From assembly GCA_003149575.1 (NCBI GenBank), contig QCWG01000001.1, positions 2,227,517 to 2,291,516 on the forward strand: DNA of 64,000 nt. Reading direction: 5' to 3'. Shown one piece after another: positions 53,007 to 64,000 of this stretch (position 1 is the stretch's first letter; each line of letters starts with the position of its first letter). Under the pieces are notes generated by a model, which did no database searches, was not told the origin of the DNA, and was given only the letters and a program-made list of their open reading frames with translations. The stretch comes from Altererythrobacter sp. XM-24bin4 (GTDB lineage Bacteria > Pseudomonadota > Alphaproteobacteria > Sphingomonadales > Sphingomonadaceae). A program made the translations under genes and the position numbers.

Positions 53007-54713
53007 ATGGACGCAGCAGCTTCAGACATGCAATCAAGCAACAACCTACCAATTGATCCACCCATAATTGACCTACCCATCGAAACCCATGACCGGGGAT
53101 TCTATGATGGCTTCAGCCGTGAAGTGACGATCCCGGGCAAGATCATAGTCTCACTGCTGATCATGTGGGCGATCTTCTTCCCGGTGCGTGCCAATGAGAC
53201 TTTGAGTGCCGCGAATGAGAATATCATCTCGAGTTTTAGCGGGTGGTATGTCTATCTGGTAGCGCTGCTGATGGTAATCGCATTAGTCCTTGCTGCGCTG
53301 CCACAATCGGGGCGTTTGCGGATCGGGGCGCCCGATGACAAGCCCGAATTCTCTCGATTTTCATGGTTTGCCATGTTGTTTGGCGCGGGGATCGGGATCG
53401 GCATGCTGACCTACTCGACGGGCGAGCCCCTGGCTCATTTCTCTAACAATCCGGAGATCATCCGTGGCGCGATCGAAGCGAGTTCTGCAGAAGCCGTTCG
53501 GCCGGCCTATGTCTACACCTTCCTGCACTGGGGCTTTGCGGCTTGGGCAACCTATGCACTGGTCGGGCTGGCGATTGGTTATGTCTCCTATCGCCGGGGA
53601 TTGCCCCTAACAATCCGTTCTGCACTGGTGCCGCTGTTCGGAGAGCGGATGTCCGGTACTGCAGGCCACGTGGTTGACGTGGTTGCAGTAGTCGCCACGA
53701 TATTGGGTGTCGCCGTGACCATGGGTCTGGGCGTAGAGCAATTTGTGGCAGGTCTTTATCGGGTCGGAATGGGCGATTGGCTTGTCAATTCGGAGGGGAC
53801 GGCGAGCACAATCGCGATTATTGCCGCGCTGCTGGTGCTGGTGGGTGCGTCAACAATCAGCGCCTTGTCGGGCGTTGGGCGAGGCATCAAGTGGCTTTCG
53901 AACCTCAATATGGGTTTGTCGTTCCTATTGATCGCATTGTTCGTGATCGTTGGTTCCGGTCTGTACGGGTTGGAGCTGATGTGGACTGGACTGACCGACT
54001 ACCTTGTTGCCCTCCCTGCCAAGACACTGACGCTGTTTACCAGCGACGGAAGCCAAGTGTCGGAAGAGCTGATGCAGTGGCAACTCGACTGGACCATCTT
54101 CTATTGGGCGTGGTGGATCGCTTTTGCGCCTTTCGTCGGCATGTTCATCGCCCGGGTCTCACGCGGCCGTACAGTGCGCGAATATGTGTTTGGCGTGATC
54201 CTTGTTCCCTCGCTGATGTGCTTCTTCTGGATGGCGATTGTTGGCGGCACCGCGATCGATCTGGAGTTGAGCGGTGCCGCGCAAGGCGCGATTGCCGAAG
54301 CGGGCATTTCTGACCAGCTATACGCAACGCTCGCAGTGGTGCTTGATCCGGCCGCAGCCCAGATCGTCTCGATCCTAGTCGTGGTATTGCTTATGACTTA
54401 CCTCGTAACATCTGCGGACAGCGCGATACTGATCGTCAACACAATCAATGGTGCTGGCGAGGATGAAGGGCAGCGCCGCTATCACATTTTGTTTTGGGGT
54501 GTAGCGTTGGCGTTCATGGTCGGCAGCATGCTCGTGCTGGGTGGAATTGATGCGATCCGGATAACCATGATGATCGGAGCATTGCCATTCTCATTCGTGC
54601 TCGCATTAATGGCTATCGCGATCATCAAGGCGATCATCTTCGACCTTATCCGCAAGAAGCACGGTGTTCCGACAACCGCAGAGGCTTGCGAGGAATGGGA
54701 AGCAGCCAAGTAG
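53007..54713 (+). CDS. BCCT-family betaine/carnitine/choline transporter
   Basis: Twelve-helix symporter for quaternary ammonium solutes in the inner membrane, used for osmoprotection or nutrition. 568 residues. The core signature is visible: GAGIGIGMLTYSTGEPLAHF, TFLHWGFAAWATYALVGLAI, and the Trp-rich box WTIFYWAWWIAFAPFVGMFI then ARVSRGRTVREYV. The N-terminal tail has a Pro-rich segment (LPIDPPIIDLPIETHD). ATG 53007 or 53028 could start it. The exact substrate (betaine, choline, carnitine) cannot be told. Confidence 0.93.
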   Translation: MDAAASDMQSSNNLPIDPPIIDLPIETHDRGFYDGFSREVTIPGKIIVSLLIMWAIFFPVRANETLSAANENIISSFSGWYVYLVALLMVIALVLAALPQSGRLRIGAPDDKPEFSRFSWFAMLFGAGIGIGMLTYSTGEPLAHFSNNPEIIRGAIEASSAEAVRPAYVYTFLHWGFAAWATYALVGLAIGYVSYRRGLPLTIRSALVPLFGERMSGTAGHVVDVVAVVATILGVAVTMGLGVEQFVAGLYRVGMGDWLVNSEGTASTIAIIAALLVLVGASTISALSGVGRGIKWLSNLNMGLSFLLIALFVIVGSGLYGLELMWTGLTDYLVALPAKTLTLFTSDGSQVSEELMQWQLDWTIFYWAWWIAFAPFVGMFIARVSRGRTVREYVFGVILVPSLMCFFWMAIVGGTAIDLELSGAAQGAIAEAGISDQLYATLAVVLDPAAAQIVSILVVVLLMTYLVTSADSAILIVNTINGAGEDEGQRRYHILFWGVALAFMVGSMLVLGGIDAIRITMMIGALPFSFVLALMAIAIIKAIIFDLIRKKHGVPTTAEACEEWEAAK

Positions 54714-55096
54714 AGGTAAATGATTAAAATCACTCGGACTTAGCGATGCCATAGTATTGATTTCTCAATATTTTAGTATTCTTGATTATACTATAAAATA
54801 TACACTGACTTAGATAGTGTATAATAAGTCTATATTACCTATACTTGATATAATTTTTTAAATATTTGAGTTATATTTGAATCTAAGATTCAATGTTGCT
54901 TTAGGGCAACATTGGAATTATTTTAAAAAAAATCCCTGTCGCTGCTGTGGTGGACTCCTCCGAGCATTGGTACTGCCCGCATCTAGAGGCATGACTTCAT
55001 TCTATTTCCTTCCGTTTTGATCGCGAATATTGGCGATGTGCGTTTCCGCGCATCCCTTTCGTGCGTCCAATCGGGTAAAACAAAGGGGCAGCAATA
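54714..55096. promoter_or_regulatory. AT-rich island upstream of a TonB receptor gene, with three inverted repeats
   Basis: About 220 bases (54715-54935) are strikingly AT-rich against the GC-rich surroundings. Three perfect inverted repeats are seen: TATTGA-TTTC-TCAATA (in 54755-54771), TATACACT/AGTGTATA (54799-54806, 54816-54823) and CAATGTTGC/GCAACATTG (54891-54899, 54906-54914), the last followed by an A-rich run. No coding frame is convincing. The downstream part (54960-55096) holds AAAGGGG before the receptor ATG. Confidence 0.55.
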
Positions 55097-57730
55097 ATGA
55101 GAAAATTCGCAAGAGGTGTATCGCTTGGCGCGGTCGCAGTGGCCATGGCCACGCCAGCCATGGGGCAAGATCAGACACAGCCAGAACAACAAAAAGTAGA
55201 GCAGCGCACCGGCGGTGTTCCGGTAATCGTGGTTACCGCGCAGCGCCGCAGTGAAGACCTCCAGGACGTTCCTGTCTCTGTCCAGGCGCTTGGACAGGAA
55301 GGTCTTGAGCAGCTCAATATCGATACGTTTGAAGACTATCTTGAGCAACTGCCGACTGTGACCGCCGGCGGTTCCGGGCCGGGTCAGAGCACGATCTACA
55401 TCCGCGGCTTGGCTTCAACGACACCAAACCTCACCACCGCTGGCGTTGCCGGCCTTGCACCAAACGTCGCTCTCTATCTCGATGAGCAGCCGCTGTCTCA
55501 GCCAGGACGCAACCTGGACGTATATGCGGCCGATATGGAACGGATCGAAGTTTTGTCCGGTCCGCAAGGCACGCTGTTCGGCGCAAGTTCGCAAGCCGGT
55601 GTTGTGCGCCTGATCACCAACAAGCCAAGCCTGTCGGGTTTTGATGCCAGCGCCTCCGCTGGCGTCTCGTTCACTAAAGGCGGTGAGACCAGCTACAAGG
55701 CCGAAGCCATGGTCAACGTGCCGGTCACTGACACGATCGCGCTGCGCGGCGTAGTCTATCTCGACGATCAGGGCGGCTATATCGACAATGTGGCTGGCAC
55801 TCGCAATGCCGGCGAGAGCGGACGTTTCCGTACCGCGGGCACCGTGCGCGACAATGGCGTGCCGGTCAGCGCAGGTCGCGCCGGTTTCCAAGCCGGGGCG
55901 GATCTTTCAGCAGTCAATCTGATCAATGCCGACAATGCGTCGCTTGTTGAAGAGGATTTCAACGACACGCAGTACTCCGGCTTCCGCGCCACTGCACTTT
56001 GGGAAGTGACGCCTGATTGGAAAGTTACTGTAGCGCACTCACGTCAAAGCGTTGAGAGCGACGGCGTATTCTTCGCCGATCCGGAGCTTGATGGTCTTGA
56101 TGATCTGGAAATCCAGCGCTTCGAAGACGATCGTATCGAAGATGATTTCTCCAACACCAGTTGGACCGTCGAAGGTCGCTTGGGCGCGCTCGATATTGTT
56201 TATAGCGGCGCATACACTGACCGGGAAACGCAGCAGAAGGTCGACTACTCGGACTATCTGTTTGTCGGCCAATACCTGCCATACTACATCTGTGACACAG
56301 CCGTGGTCTATTCCGGCTATGTGACCAATGCTCCGGCTGATCCGACCTGCCAGGCACCAAATCTGTTCGTGGCATCGAATACCGATACCACCGTGTTCAC
56401 GCAGGAATTCCGCGTCAGCACGCCGCAAGATGCGCGCATCCGCGCAACCGCAGGCGCGTTCTATAGCGATCTGGAGCTCAAGGAACTCAATGACTTCGCC
56501 TATCCCGGCTCGCAGTTTGTGCGTGGTTCGGATGGCGTGACGACCGGCTTCCTGCCTAACTTCCCGCTGACCAACGCAAGCGCGGCCGGCGGCGGCAATT
56601 CGTCGACTGGCTATTTCCAGGAAGCCGGACCATTCCCGACTGTTGTGATTTTCCGCAACGATATCCGCCGCACGGACGAGCAGCTGGGCATCTTCGGTGA
56701 AGTTGCTTTCGATATCATTCCGGATACGCTCACGCTCGCAGGTGGCGCGCGATATTATGATACCGAGGTTGACCTGGAAGGCAGCGCGAACTCGTCCTTC
56801 TTCAACCTTAATTCGGCTATTTTCGGCCCCAATGCGGGTGCGGCACCTGGCACAGGGGCAGATGCCCAGCTTGCTGGTACCAACATCAGCGCTCAATTTG
56901 CGCCAGACAATGCGGTGGGTGCGCCCGACACCGCTTCGACTGATGGCTTCATCTTCAAAGGCACACTCACGTACACGCCAAATAGCGACCTGATGTTCTA
57001 TGCGACCTATTCGGAAGGCTTCCGCCCGGGTTTGCTCAACCGTCCAGGTGGTGCAAGCAACGGCGCAGGCTTTACCGTGCCTTATGCGCTCGATACCGAT
57101 GAGGTGAAGAACTATGAAATCGGTTGGAAAACCGATCTGGCTGACGGCCAGTTGCGATTGAACGGCAGTGCTTTCTTCGTCGATATCAGCCGCCTGCAGA
57201 CCACTATCTTCGATCCGAGCATCACTAACCTGTTCTTCTCGGACAATGCGGCCGATGCCGAGATTATGGGTGTGGAAGCAGACTTCACCTTCGCACCTTA
57301 TGCGGTGCCGGGCTTGACCGTAGCCGGTGCATTTTCCGTTCTCGACACAGAGATCACGGATGTGCTTACGCCAACCAATGACGTTGTTGTCGGTGAAGAG
57401 CTCGCATTTGCACCGTCATTCCAGGGCAACATGCGTGCGCGCTATGAATGGGATCTGAGCAACACGCTGGAGGCCTTTATACAGCCGCAAGTGTCGCATT
57501 CGGCATCGAAGTTCACGGACATTATCGAGATCAACAAGCTCGAACTGGAAAGCTACACGGTGTTCGATCTTTCGGCTGGCGTTAAGAGCGGCCCTTGGAA
57601 GTTCGACGTCTACGGAGAGAACCTGTTCGACACACGGGCACAGATCTCTGGCAACTTCGTGTTCGACCGTGCACGCATTTCCACCAACCGTCCGTTGACA
57701 ATCGGCATGCGCGTCAGCTTCGACTACTGA
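55097..57730 (+). CDS. TonB-dependent receptor
   Basis: Outer-membrane receptor of 877 residues. Signal sequence FARGVSLGAVAVAMATPAMG; TonB box VIVVTAQRR; plug domain with DVPVSVQALGQEGLEQLNID, IYIRGL, LDEQPLSQPGRNLDV and ERIEVLSGPQGTLFGASSQA; barrel ending IGMRVSFDY. The plug type is that of the many sphingomonad receptors for sugars, lignin- or aromatic-type compounds, but the substrate is unknown. ATG 55097 has AAAGGGG upstream. A TPR-sulfotransferase gene follows after a terminator-like hairpin, a pairing often seen in this group. Confidence 0.92.
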   Translation: MRKFARGVSLGAVAVAMATPAMGQDQTQPEQQKVEQRTGGVPVIVVTAQRRSEDLQDVPVSVQALGQEGLEQLNIDTFEDYLEQLPTVTAGGSGPGQSTIYIRGLASTTPNLTTAGVAGLAPNVALYLDEQPLSQPGRNLDVYAADMERIEVLSGPQGTLFGASSQAGVVRLITNKPSLSGFDASASAGVSFTKGGETSYKAEAMVNVPVTDTIALRGVVYLDDQGGYIDNVAGTRNAGESGRFRTAGTVRDNGVPVSAGRAGFQAGADLSAVNLINADNASLVEEDFNDTQYSGFRATALWEVTPDWKVTVAHSRQSVESDGVFFADPELDGLDDLEIQRFEDDRIEDDFSNTSWTVEGRLGALDIVYSGAYTDRETQQKVDYSDYLFVGQYLPYYICDTAVVYSGYVTNAPADPTCQAPNLFVASNTDTTVFTQEFRVSTPQDARIRATAGAFYSDLELKELNDFAYPGSQFVRGSDGVTTGFLPNFPLTNASAAGGGNSSTGYFQEAGPFPTVVIFRNDIRRTDEQLGIFGEVAFDIIPDTLTLAGGARYYDTEVDLEGSANSSFFNLNSAIFGPNAGAAPGTGADAQLAGTNISAQFAPDNAVGAPDTASTDGFIFKGTLTYTPNSDLMFYATYSEGFRPGLLNRPGGASNGAGFTVPYALDTDEVKNYEIGWKTDLADGQLRLNGSAFFVDISRLQTTIFDPSITNLFFSDNAADAEIMGVEADFTFAPYAVPGLTVAGAFSVLDTEITDVLTPTNDVVVGEELAFAPSFQGNMRARYEWDLSNTLEAFIQPQVSHSASKFTDIIEINKLELESYTVFDLSAGVKSGPWKFDVYGENLFDTRAQISGNFVFDRARISTNRPLTIGMRVSFDY

Positions 57731-57742
57731 TCCAGCAGTTTG

Positions 57743-57794
57743 GCAAAACGAGCGGTGGGGGTGAGTCTGGACGGGTTCACCTCCACCGTTTTGC
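57743..57794 (+). terminator. Terminator-like hairpin between TonB receptor and sulfotransferase genes
   Basis: Arms GCAAAAC (57743-57749) and GTTTTGC (57788-57794) extend into GGTGGGGGTGA (57754-57764) and TCACCTCCACC (57777-57787), with a 4-base bulge and one G-T pair. The A-tract, GC stem and TTTT tract resemble an intrinsic terminator; readthrough would still reach the next gene, whose start is 17 bases on. Confidence 0.6.
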
Positions 57795-57810
57795 TATGTA
57801 GGGACAAGCA

Positions 57811-59775
57811 ATGGCAACACGCGAAGAACAGCTCAAGGCAGCCCAAACGGCATTGCAAGCCAGCGAGTTCGCAAAAGGGCTGGCTCTAGCGGAAAATCTG
57901 CTGGCAGAGCGGCGAAGCGATCCAGAAGCGCTGTATCTTGCCGCTGTCGCAAGTCGCTATCTCGGTAAACATAGTGATGCCGAGAAGCATCTTGGCGCTC
58001 TCCATCAGGCAATGCCCGAATATGGGCGCGCGTGGCAGGAAGAGGGGCACCTGGCACTCGCTCTTGGGGACAAGACCAAAGCGCTGGAGGCTTTTGCCAG
58101 AGCAACGCGCTTCAATCCGGCGCTAACTGCCAGTTGGCGCAAACAGGCCAAGCTGCTGAGTGCGACAGGTCGCAATGCCGAGGCGGCCGCAGCCAATGCG
58201 CAGCTGGAACGGCTTTCTTCGCTCCCGCGCGAGCTGATCGCGGTGACCAACCATCTTCACGAAGGGCGGCTGCTAAGGGCAGAAGAAATCTGCCGCCATT
58301 TCCTGCGCAGCAATCCCAAGAATGTCGAAGGGATGCGACTGCTCGCTAAGATCGGAATTGAACTTGGCATTCTCGATGATGCCGAATTCCTGCTGGAAAG
58401 CGCAGTCGCGTTCGAGCCTGACAACATTCAGCTCAAGCTCGACTACACCGATGTGCTGCGCCGCCGCCAGAAGTTCGGCAAGGCGCGGGCACAAGCTCAG
58501 GCGCTGCACGATAGCGATCCCTGCAATCCCATGTTCCAATCACAACTTGCAATCGAAAGCATGCAGACCGGTGATTACGATCGCGCATTCGAACTGTTTG
58601 ACGCGGTACTTGTGAAGCTGCCGCGAGATCCGGCAACGCTGACGAGCAAAGGGCATGCGCTCAAAACATTGGGCCAGACAGACGAGGCGATCACGAGTTA
58701 CCAAGCGGCAGTCAGTGCGAAGCCTGATCACGGTGACGCCTATTATGCGCTCGCCAATCTCAAGACCTACAAGTTCGAGAATTCAGAGATTGACGCGATG
58801 CGCGCGCAAGCTGCGCGGCCTGATCTTGCCTTTATGGACCGGGTCCACCTGTCCTTTGCGCTTGGCAAGGCGCTGGAAGATCGCGAAGACTACGAAGCGA
58901 GCTTCAAGCACTATGATGAAGGGAATGCCTTGAAGCGCGCGCAAACCCGCTACAGCGCCGATGCGATGAGTCGCGAGCTGGCGGCACAGAAATCGGCATG
59001 CACAGCAGACCTGTTCGCAAAGCATGAAGGCACGGGATATGATGCGCCTGATCCGATATTTATACTTGGCCTGCCGCGCGCAGGCTCGACATTGCTCGAG
59101 CAAATCCTTGCCAGTCACTCGCAGATCGATGGGACGCTCGAGCTTCCCAATATCCTCGCGCTCGCGCACCGGTTGCGCGGGCGCAAGGCAGGCCAGTCAC
59201 GGTACCCGGAAATCTTGCATGAACTCACGGCTGAGCAACTGACGACTTTCGGTGAGCAATTCATCGAGCAAACGCGTATCCACCGCCAAGGCGCGCAATT
59301 CTTCATCGACAAGATGCCCAACAATTTCCGGCATATCGGGCTGATCAATCTGATTCTGCCGAATGCGAAGATTATCGACGCGCGCCGTGATCCGATGGAT
59401 TGCTGTTTCTCGGGCTTCAAGCAGCTTTTTGCCGAGGGGCAGGAGTTCACTTACGGCTTGGAAGAAGTTGGCCGGTACTATGCCGACTATGTCGATTTGA
59501 TGGACCATTGGGATGCGGCGCTGCCAGGCAAGGTCTTGCGCGTACAACATGAAGATGTGCTCGACGATGTCGAAGCGCAGACGCGCCGAATGCTCGATTT
59601 TATCGGTGTCCCGTTCGAGGATGCCTGTCTTGAATTCCACAAGACTGACCGCGCTGTTCGCACCGCGAGCAGCGAACAAGTGCGTCAGCCGATCAATCGC
59701 AAGGGGCAGGATGCCTGGAAGCCGTTCGAGCCTTGGCTTAAGCCACTCAAACAGGCTTTGGCCGGAACGCATTGA
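57811..59775 (+). CDS. TPR-repeat sulfotransferase family protein
   Basis: 654 residues with two parts. TPR repeats fill about residues 1-370 (repeat patterns such as EALYLAAVASRYLGKHSDAE and AITSYQAAVSAKPDHGDAYY). The C-terminal part is a PAPS-type sulfotransferase: phosphosulfate loop PIFILGLPRAGSTLLEQILA (near residue 420), 3'-phosphate site (DARRDPMDCCFSGFKQLFAE), and a conserved end segment (VRTASSEQVRQPINRKGQDA). Start ATG 57811 follows AGGGA. No sulfate-activation genes are near. Such genes often follow TonB receptors in sphingomonads; sulfation of a surface or secreted molecule is inferred. Confidence 0.87.
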   Translation: MATREEQLKAAQTALQASEFAKGLALAENLLAERRSDPEALYLAAVASRYLGKHSDAEKHLGALHQAMPEYGRAWQEEGHLALALGDKTKALEAFARATRFNPALTASWRKQAKLLSATGRNAEAAAANAQLERLSSLPRELIAVTNHLHEGRLLRAEEICRHFLRSNPKNVEGMRLLAKIGIELGILDDAEFLLESAVAFEPDNIQLKLDYTDVLRRRQKFGKARAQAQALHDSDPCNPMFQSQLAIESMQTGDYDRAFELFDAVLVKLPRDPATLTSKGHALKTLGQTDEAITSYQAAVSAKPDHGDAYYALANLKTYKFENSEIDAMRAQAARPDLAFMDRVHLSFALGKALEDREDYEASFKHYDEGNALKRAQTRYSADAMSRELAAQKSACTADLFAKHEGTGYDAPDPIFILGLPRAGSTLLEQILASHSQIDGTLELPNILALAHRLRGRKAGQSRYPEILHELTAEQLTTFGEQFIEQTRIHRQGAQFFIDKMPNNFRHIGLINLILPNAKIIDARRDPMDCCFSGFKQLFAEGQEFTYGLEEVGRYYADYVDLMDHWDAALPGKVLRVQHEDVLDDVEAQTRRMLDFIGVPFEDACLEFHKTDRAVRTASSEQVRQPINRKGQDAWKPFEPWLKPLKQALAGTH

Positions 59776-59845
59776 CCACACTCGATCACTCACGCGCATC
59801 AAGGAATATTTTGATGCTGGCCGATAAGGGCGTTATCTGGCTGGA

Positions 59846-61087
59846 ATGATTGCATCTGCTCTTTCAGTGCGCGCATTGCTCAGCGCGATCTTCATCCTGA
59901 TGGCGGGCAGCGGGTTTCTTTCAACGCTTATTGCAGTTCGTCTTGAGAGCGCGGGCGTCCCTTCGCTCATCATTGGCCTTGCAGCGACGAGCTATTTCAC
60001 CGGACTAACTCTCGGATCACTTAGGGTTGAGCCGCTGATCGCACGCATCGGGCATATTCGCGCCTTCGCTGCATTTGTGACGATCTTTTCTGCCAGCAGT
60101 CTGACCTACGCCATCATTGAACAGCCAACCGTCTGGGTCGTGCTGCGCTTCATCGATGGCTTTGCCATGGCCGGCGTGTTTGTTTGTCTTGAAAGTTGGC
60201 TCAATCGGCAAGCCACACCTGCCAACCGGAGCATGGTGCTCGCCTCCTATATGATCGCGTTATATTGCGGGCAGGCTGCTGGTCAGTTCTTGCTCAATTT
60301 GGGCGAGAATGCACCAGACCTTCCCTTCATGATCTCGGCAGTTTTGCTCTCTGTCGCATTGCTGCCAGTGCTGCTCACTCGCATGGAGCAACCGCAGGTG
60401 GAGGCGTTCACGCCATTTTCCATCCGCAAGCTCTATACAGCTTCTCCGCTCGGGATCGTTGGAACGCTTGCCACCGGCGCAATGTTGGGCGCATTCTACG
60501 CCATGGGCGCGGTCTACGTTCAGCGGATTGGAATGGATCTGTCACAGGTCGCGCTGTTTACATCATTTTTGATTGCAGGCGGAGTAGCGCTACAATATCC
60601 TCTTGGTAGACTTTCTGACAGGTTTGACCGGCGGCGCGTGATCATCGCCTGTTTTGCAATAGCCGCGGGTGTCAGCGCTGCGATCGCAGCATTAAAGCTG
60701 CCAACCGTTGGAATGATCGCAATGGGCAGCATTTTTGGCGGCTTCGCTTTTGCGCTCTATCCGCTCTGTGTCGCGCATTCGAACGACCATCTTGAAGAGG
60801 AAGAACGCGTGGGTGCGAGCAGCGGCCTGGTGCTGACGTACTCCGCCGGCGCGATGGCTGGGCCGATGATTGGGTCAAGCGCCATGAGCGCGTTCGGTCC
60901 GGCCGGTTTATTTGCGATGATCGGAGTCCTTGCGGCTGGCGCAGCGATTTTCGGTATCTGGCGCACCGTAGTGCGTTCGGCTGTTCCAGCAAGCGAACAG
61001 CAGGTCTTCCAAAGCCTGCCGCGAACAACGCCCATGGCCGCCGTGCTGGAGACAGAGGACAGCATCGAGGGCTGGAAATCTGACTAA
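59846..61087 (+). CDS. MFS transporter, YcaD-like
   Basis: Major facilitator carrier of 413 residues with twelve helices. The first helix is VRALLSAIFILMAGSGFLST, the central loop has GGVALQYPLGRLSDRFDRRR (MFS motif), and ALYPLCVAHSNDHLEEEERV is characteristic of the YcaD/UMF group. Substrate unknown. ATG 59846 is used. It follows the sulfotransferase gene by 70 bases on the same strand; a small dyad (GCATCAA/TTGATGC, 59796-59817) lies in that gap. Confidence 0.87.
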   Translation: MIASALSVRALLSAIFILMAGSGFLSTLIAVRLESAGVPSLIIGLAATSYFTGLTLGSLRVEPLIARIGHIRAFAAFVTIFSASSLTYAIIEQPTVWVVLRFIDGFAMAGVFVCLESWLNRQATPANRSMVLASYMIALYCGQAAGQFLLNLGENAPDLPFMISAVLLSVALLPVLLTRMEQPQVEAFTPFSIRKLYTASPLGIVGTLATGAMLGAFYAMGAVYVQRIGMDLSQVALFTSFLIAGGVALQYPLGRLSDRFDRRRVIIACFAIAAGVSAAIAALKLPTVGMIAMGSIFGGFAFALYPLCVAHSNDHLEEEERVGASSGLVLTYSAGAMAGPMIGSSAMSAFGPAGLFAMIGVLAAGAAIFGIWRTVVRSAVPASEQQVFQSLPRTTPMAAVLETEDSIEGWKSD

Positions 61088-61333
61088 CTGACATGAGCGC
61101 GGGAAGGTTCGCCACCAATCTCAGAGGTTTTAGCGATTGAGTTCGGCTCCTGAAGGCGGTCAGTCGGCTTTCAGACTATTCAGAGCCGAGCCGGAATTTC
61201 CGCATTTGGGGCGCACTGCAGACGTGGGCAACCCCAACCGTAGTTTGTGCATCCTAAATGCTTTCAGTCACAAACAGAAAGAGCCCCACTGGTAACAGTG
61301 AGGCGGAATATATCATATATGTCAGAGAGATGG

Positions 61334-61410
<77 letters not shown>

Positions 61411-61563
61411 GCACCTAGTTATTGACGCCCAAGATTACCTATTGCGAACTATTCAATCCGCCTGGCATTCGGCCAAACCGGCCGTTGGGCTATCCCCATG
61501 CAAAACTCTGCGAGCTTCGTTCAGGGTATTGGCAACTTCCCGAAAATATCCCGGAAAGCGAAC

Positions 61564-61615
61564 CTCTAGCGGAGGCTAGAGACGCCAAAAGGGCCGCCCT
61601 GGTGGGTCAGCCCTT
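61564..61615 (-). other. Two hairpins between 5S rRNA and tRNA-fMet
   Basis: CTCTAGC-GGAG-GCTAGAG (61564-61581) is a perfect 7-pair stem. At 61589-61615 AAGGGC pairs with GCCCTT around CCC/GGG; on the minus strand it is followed by TTTT. They could be RNA-processing sites or a partial terminator between 5S and tRNA. Nothing else is recognised between 61411 and 61660. Confidence 0.4.
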
Positions 61616-61660
61616 CGACTTGTGAATGGGTTTTATTACCGCGCAATCGCTGGCTTCAAT

Positions 61661-61776
61661 GCCTGGCGACGACCTACTCTTCCAACGCTTAAACGTTAGT
61701 ACCATCGGCGCTACCTGGTTTCACGGCCGAGTTCGAGATGGGATCGAGTGGGTCACAGGCGCTATGGCCACCAAGC
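61661..61776 (-). rRNA. rrf: 5S ribosomal RNA
   Basis: The minus strand reads GCTTGGTGGCCATAGCG at the 5' end and closes with CGCCAGGC, pairing as helix I. Internal CGATCCCATCTCGAACTCGG is the conserved loop B/C region. Length is about 116 bases. It lies about 130 bases after the 23S 3' end. Ends are estimates from helix I. Confidence 0.93.
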
Positions 61777-61907
61777 AATGGAGCCAGCGAATACGGGTCT
61801 AAATCGATGTAGTGTGCTCGAAATATTCGAGCGGGCGACGATCTGGCCGAAGAGTCTTCCTCCTCAACACACAGTCGCAGGACTGTCGTTGATAGTGCGA
61901 ACTCTCA

Positions 61908-64000
<2,093 letters not shown>

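Overview
The window reads as about 64 kb of chromosome from an alphaproteobacterium of the order Sphingomonadales, most likely family Erythrobacteraceae. The inference rests on moderately high GC, an Entner-Doudoroff gene set led by a LacI-type regulator, an RcdA-type (DUF1465) cell-cycle gene, twin DUF465 genes, many TonB-dependent receptors, a receptor paired with a TPR-sulfotransferase, and a 23S-5S-tRNA(fMet) rRNA operon end. No species can be named from the sequence alone. I see no prophage, insertion sequence, integrase or CRISPR array.

Region by region. 1-2035 (minus): pyrB, whose reading frame carries an N-terminal HTH-like extension, followed by a dihydroorotase homologue without its metal-binding HxH. 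2212-4092: sppA. 4109-4396: a scar with the tails of a TetR regulator and a TonB receptor. 4535-7684: serS-surE-K+ channel. 7689-9559: a DUF1761 protein and rimO. 9575-18359: a LacI-type regulator divergent from zwf-edd-glk-eda-ppc, where each gene after zwf overlaps the one before it; the ppc product is a divergent PEP carboxylase. 18362-23690 (minus): tilS, cpoB, a RodZ-like protein and ptsP. 23798-27318: DUF465 pair, rcdA-like gene, glpK and an MBL hydrolase. 27430-32303: RND pump and adaptor divergent from a MarR regulator. 32425-41536: acyl-CoA ligase, nadA, DMT transporter, ene-reductase, lipB, membrane protein, a frameshifted methyltransferase, MFS transporter and an ArsC-like gene. 41628-45016: Fur-type palindrome and siderophore receptor, a lone [2Fe-2S] subunit, and a patchwork of MATE, CheA-like and chemoreceptor fragments. 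45034-47157: acyl-CoA dehydrogenase and two small genes.

47158-52556 is the most interesting block. A lipoprotein with beta-helix-like features and a TonB-dependent receptor lie in tandem behind an AT-rich leader that holds a Pho-box-like direct repeat. A strong hairpin between them encloses the candidate ribosome-binding site of the receptor. Convergent to them is an orphan PhoB-like regulator that keeps the phospho-acceptor Asp but lacks the acidic pair, Thr and Lys of the receiver site. I propose an outer-membrane uptake system, perhaps tied to phosphate limitation, run by an atypical regulator; the substrate is unknown.

52557-61087 holds a BCCT transporter, an AT-rich island with three perfect inverted repeats, a TonB receptor with a TPR-sulfotransferase behind a terminator-like hairpin, and an MFS transporter. 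From 61334 to the end, all on the minus strand, come tRNA-fMet(CAT), 5S rRNA and the 3' part of 23S rRNA.

Metabolically the window points to a heterotroph that takes up sugar and glycerol, degrades hexose by the Entner-Doudoroff route with anaplerotic PEP carboxylation, and relies heavily on TonB-dependent uptake.
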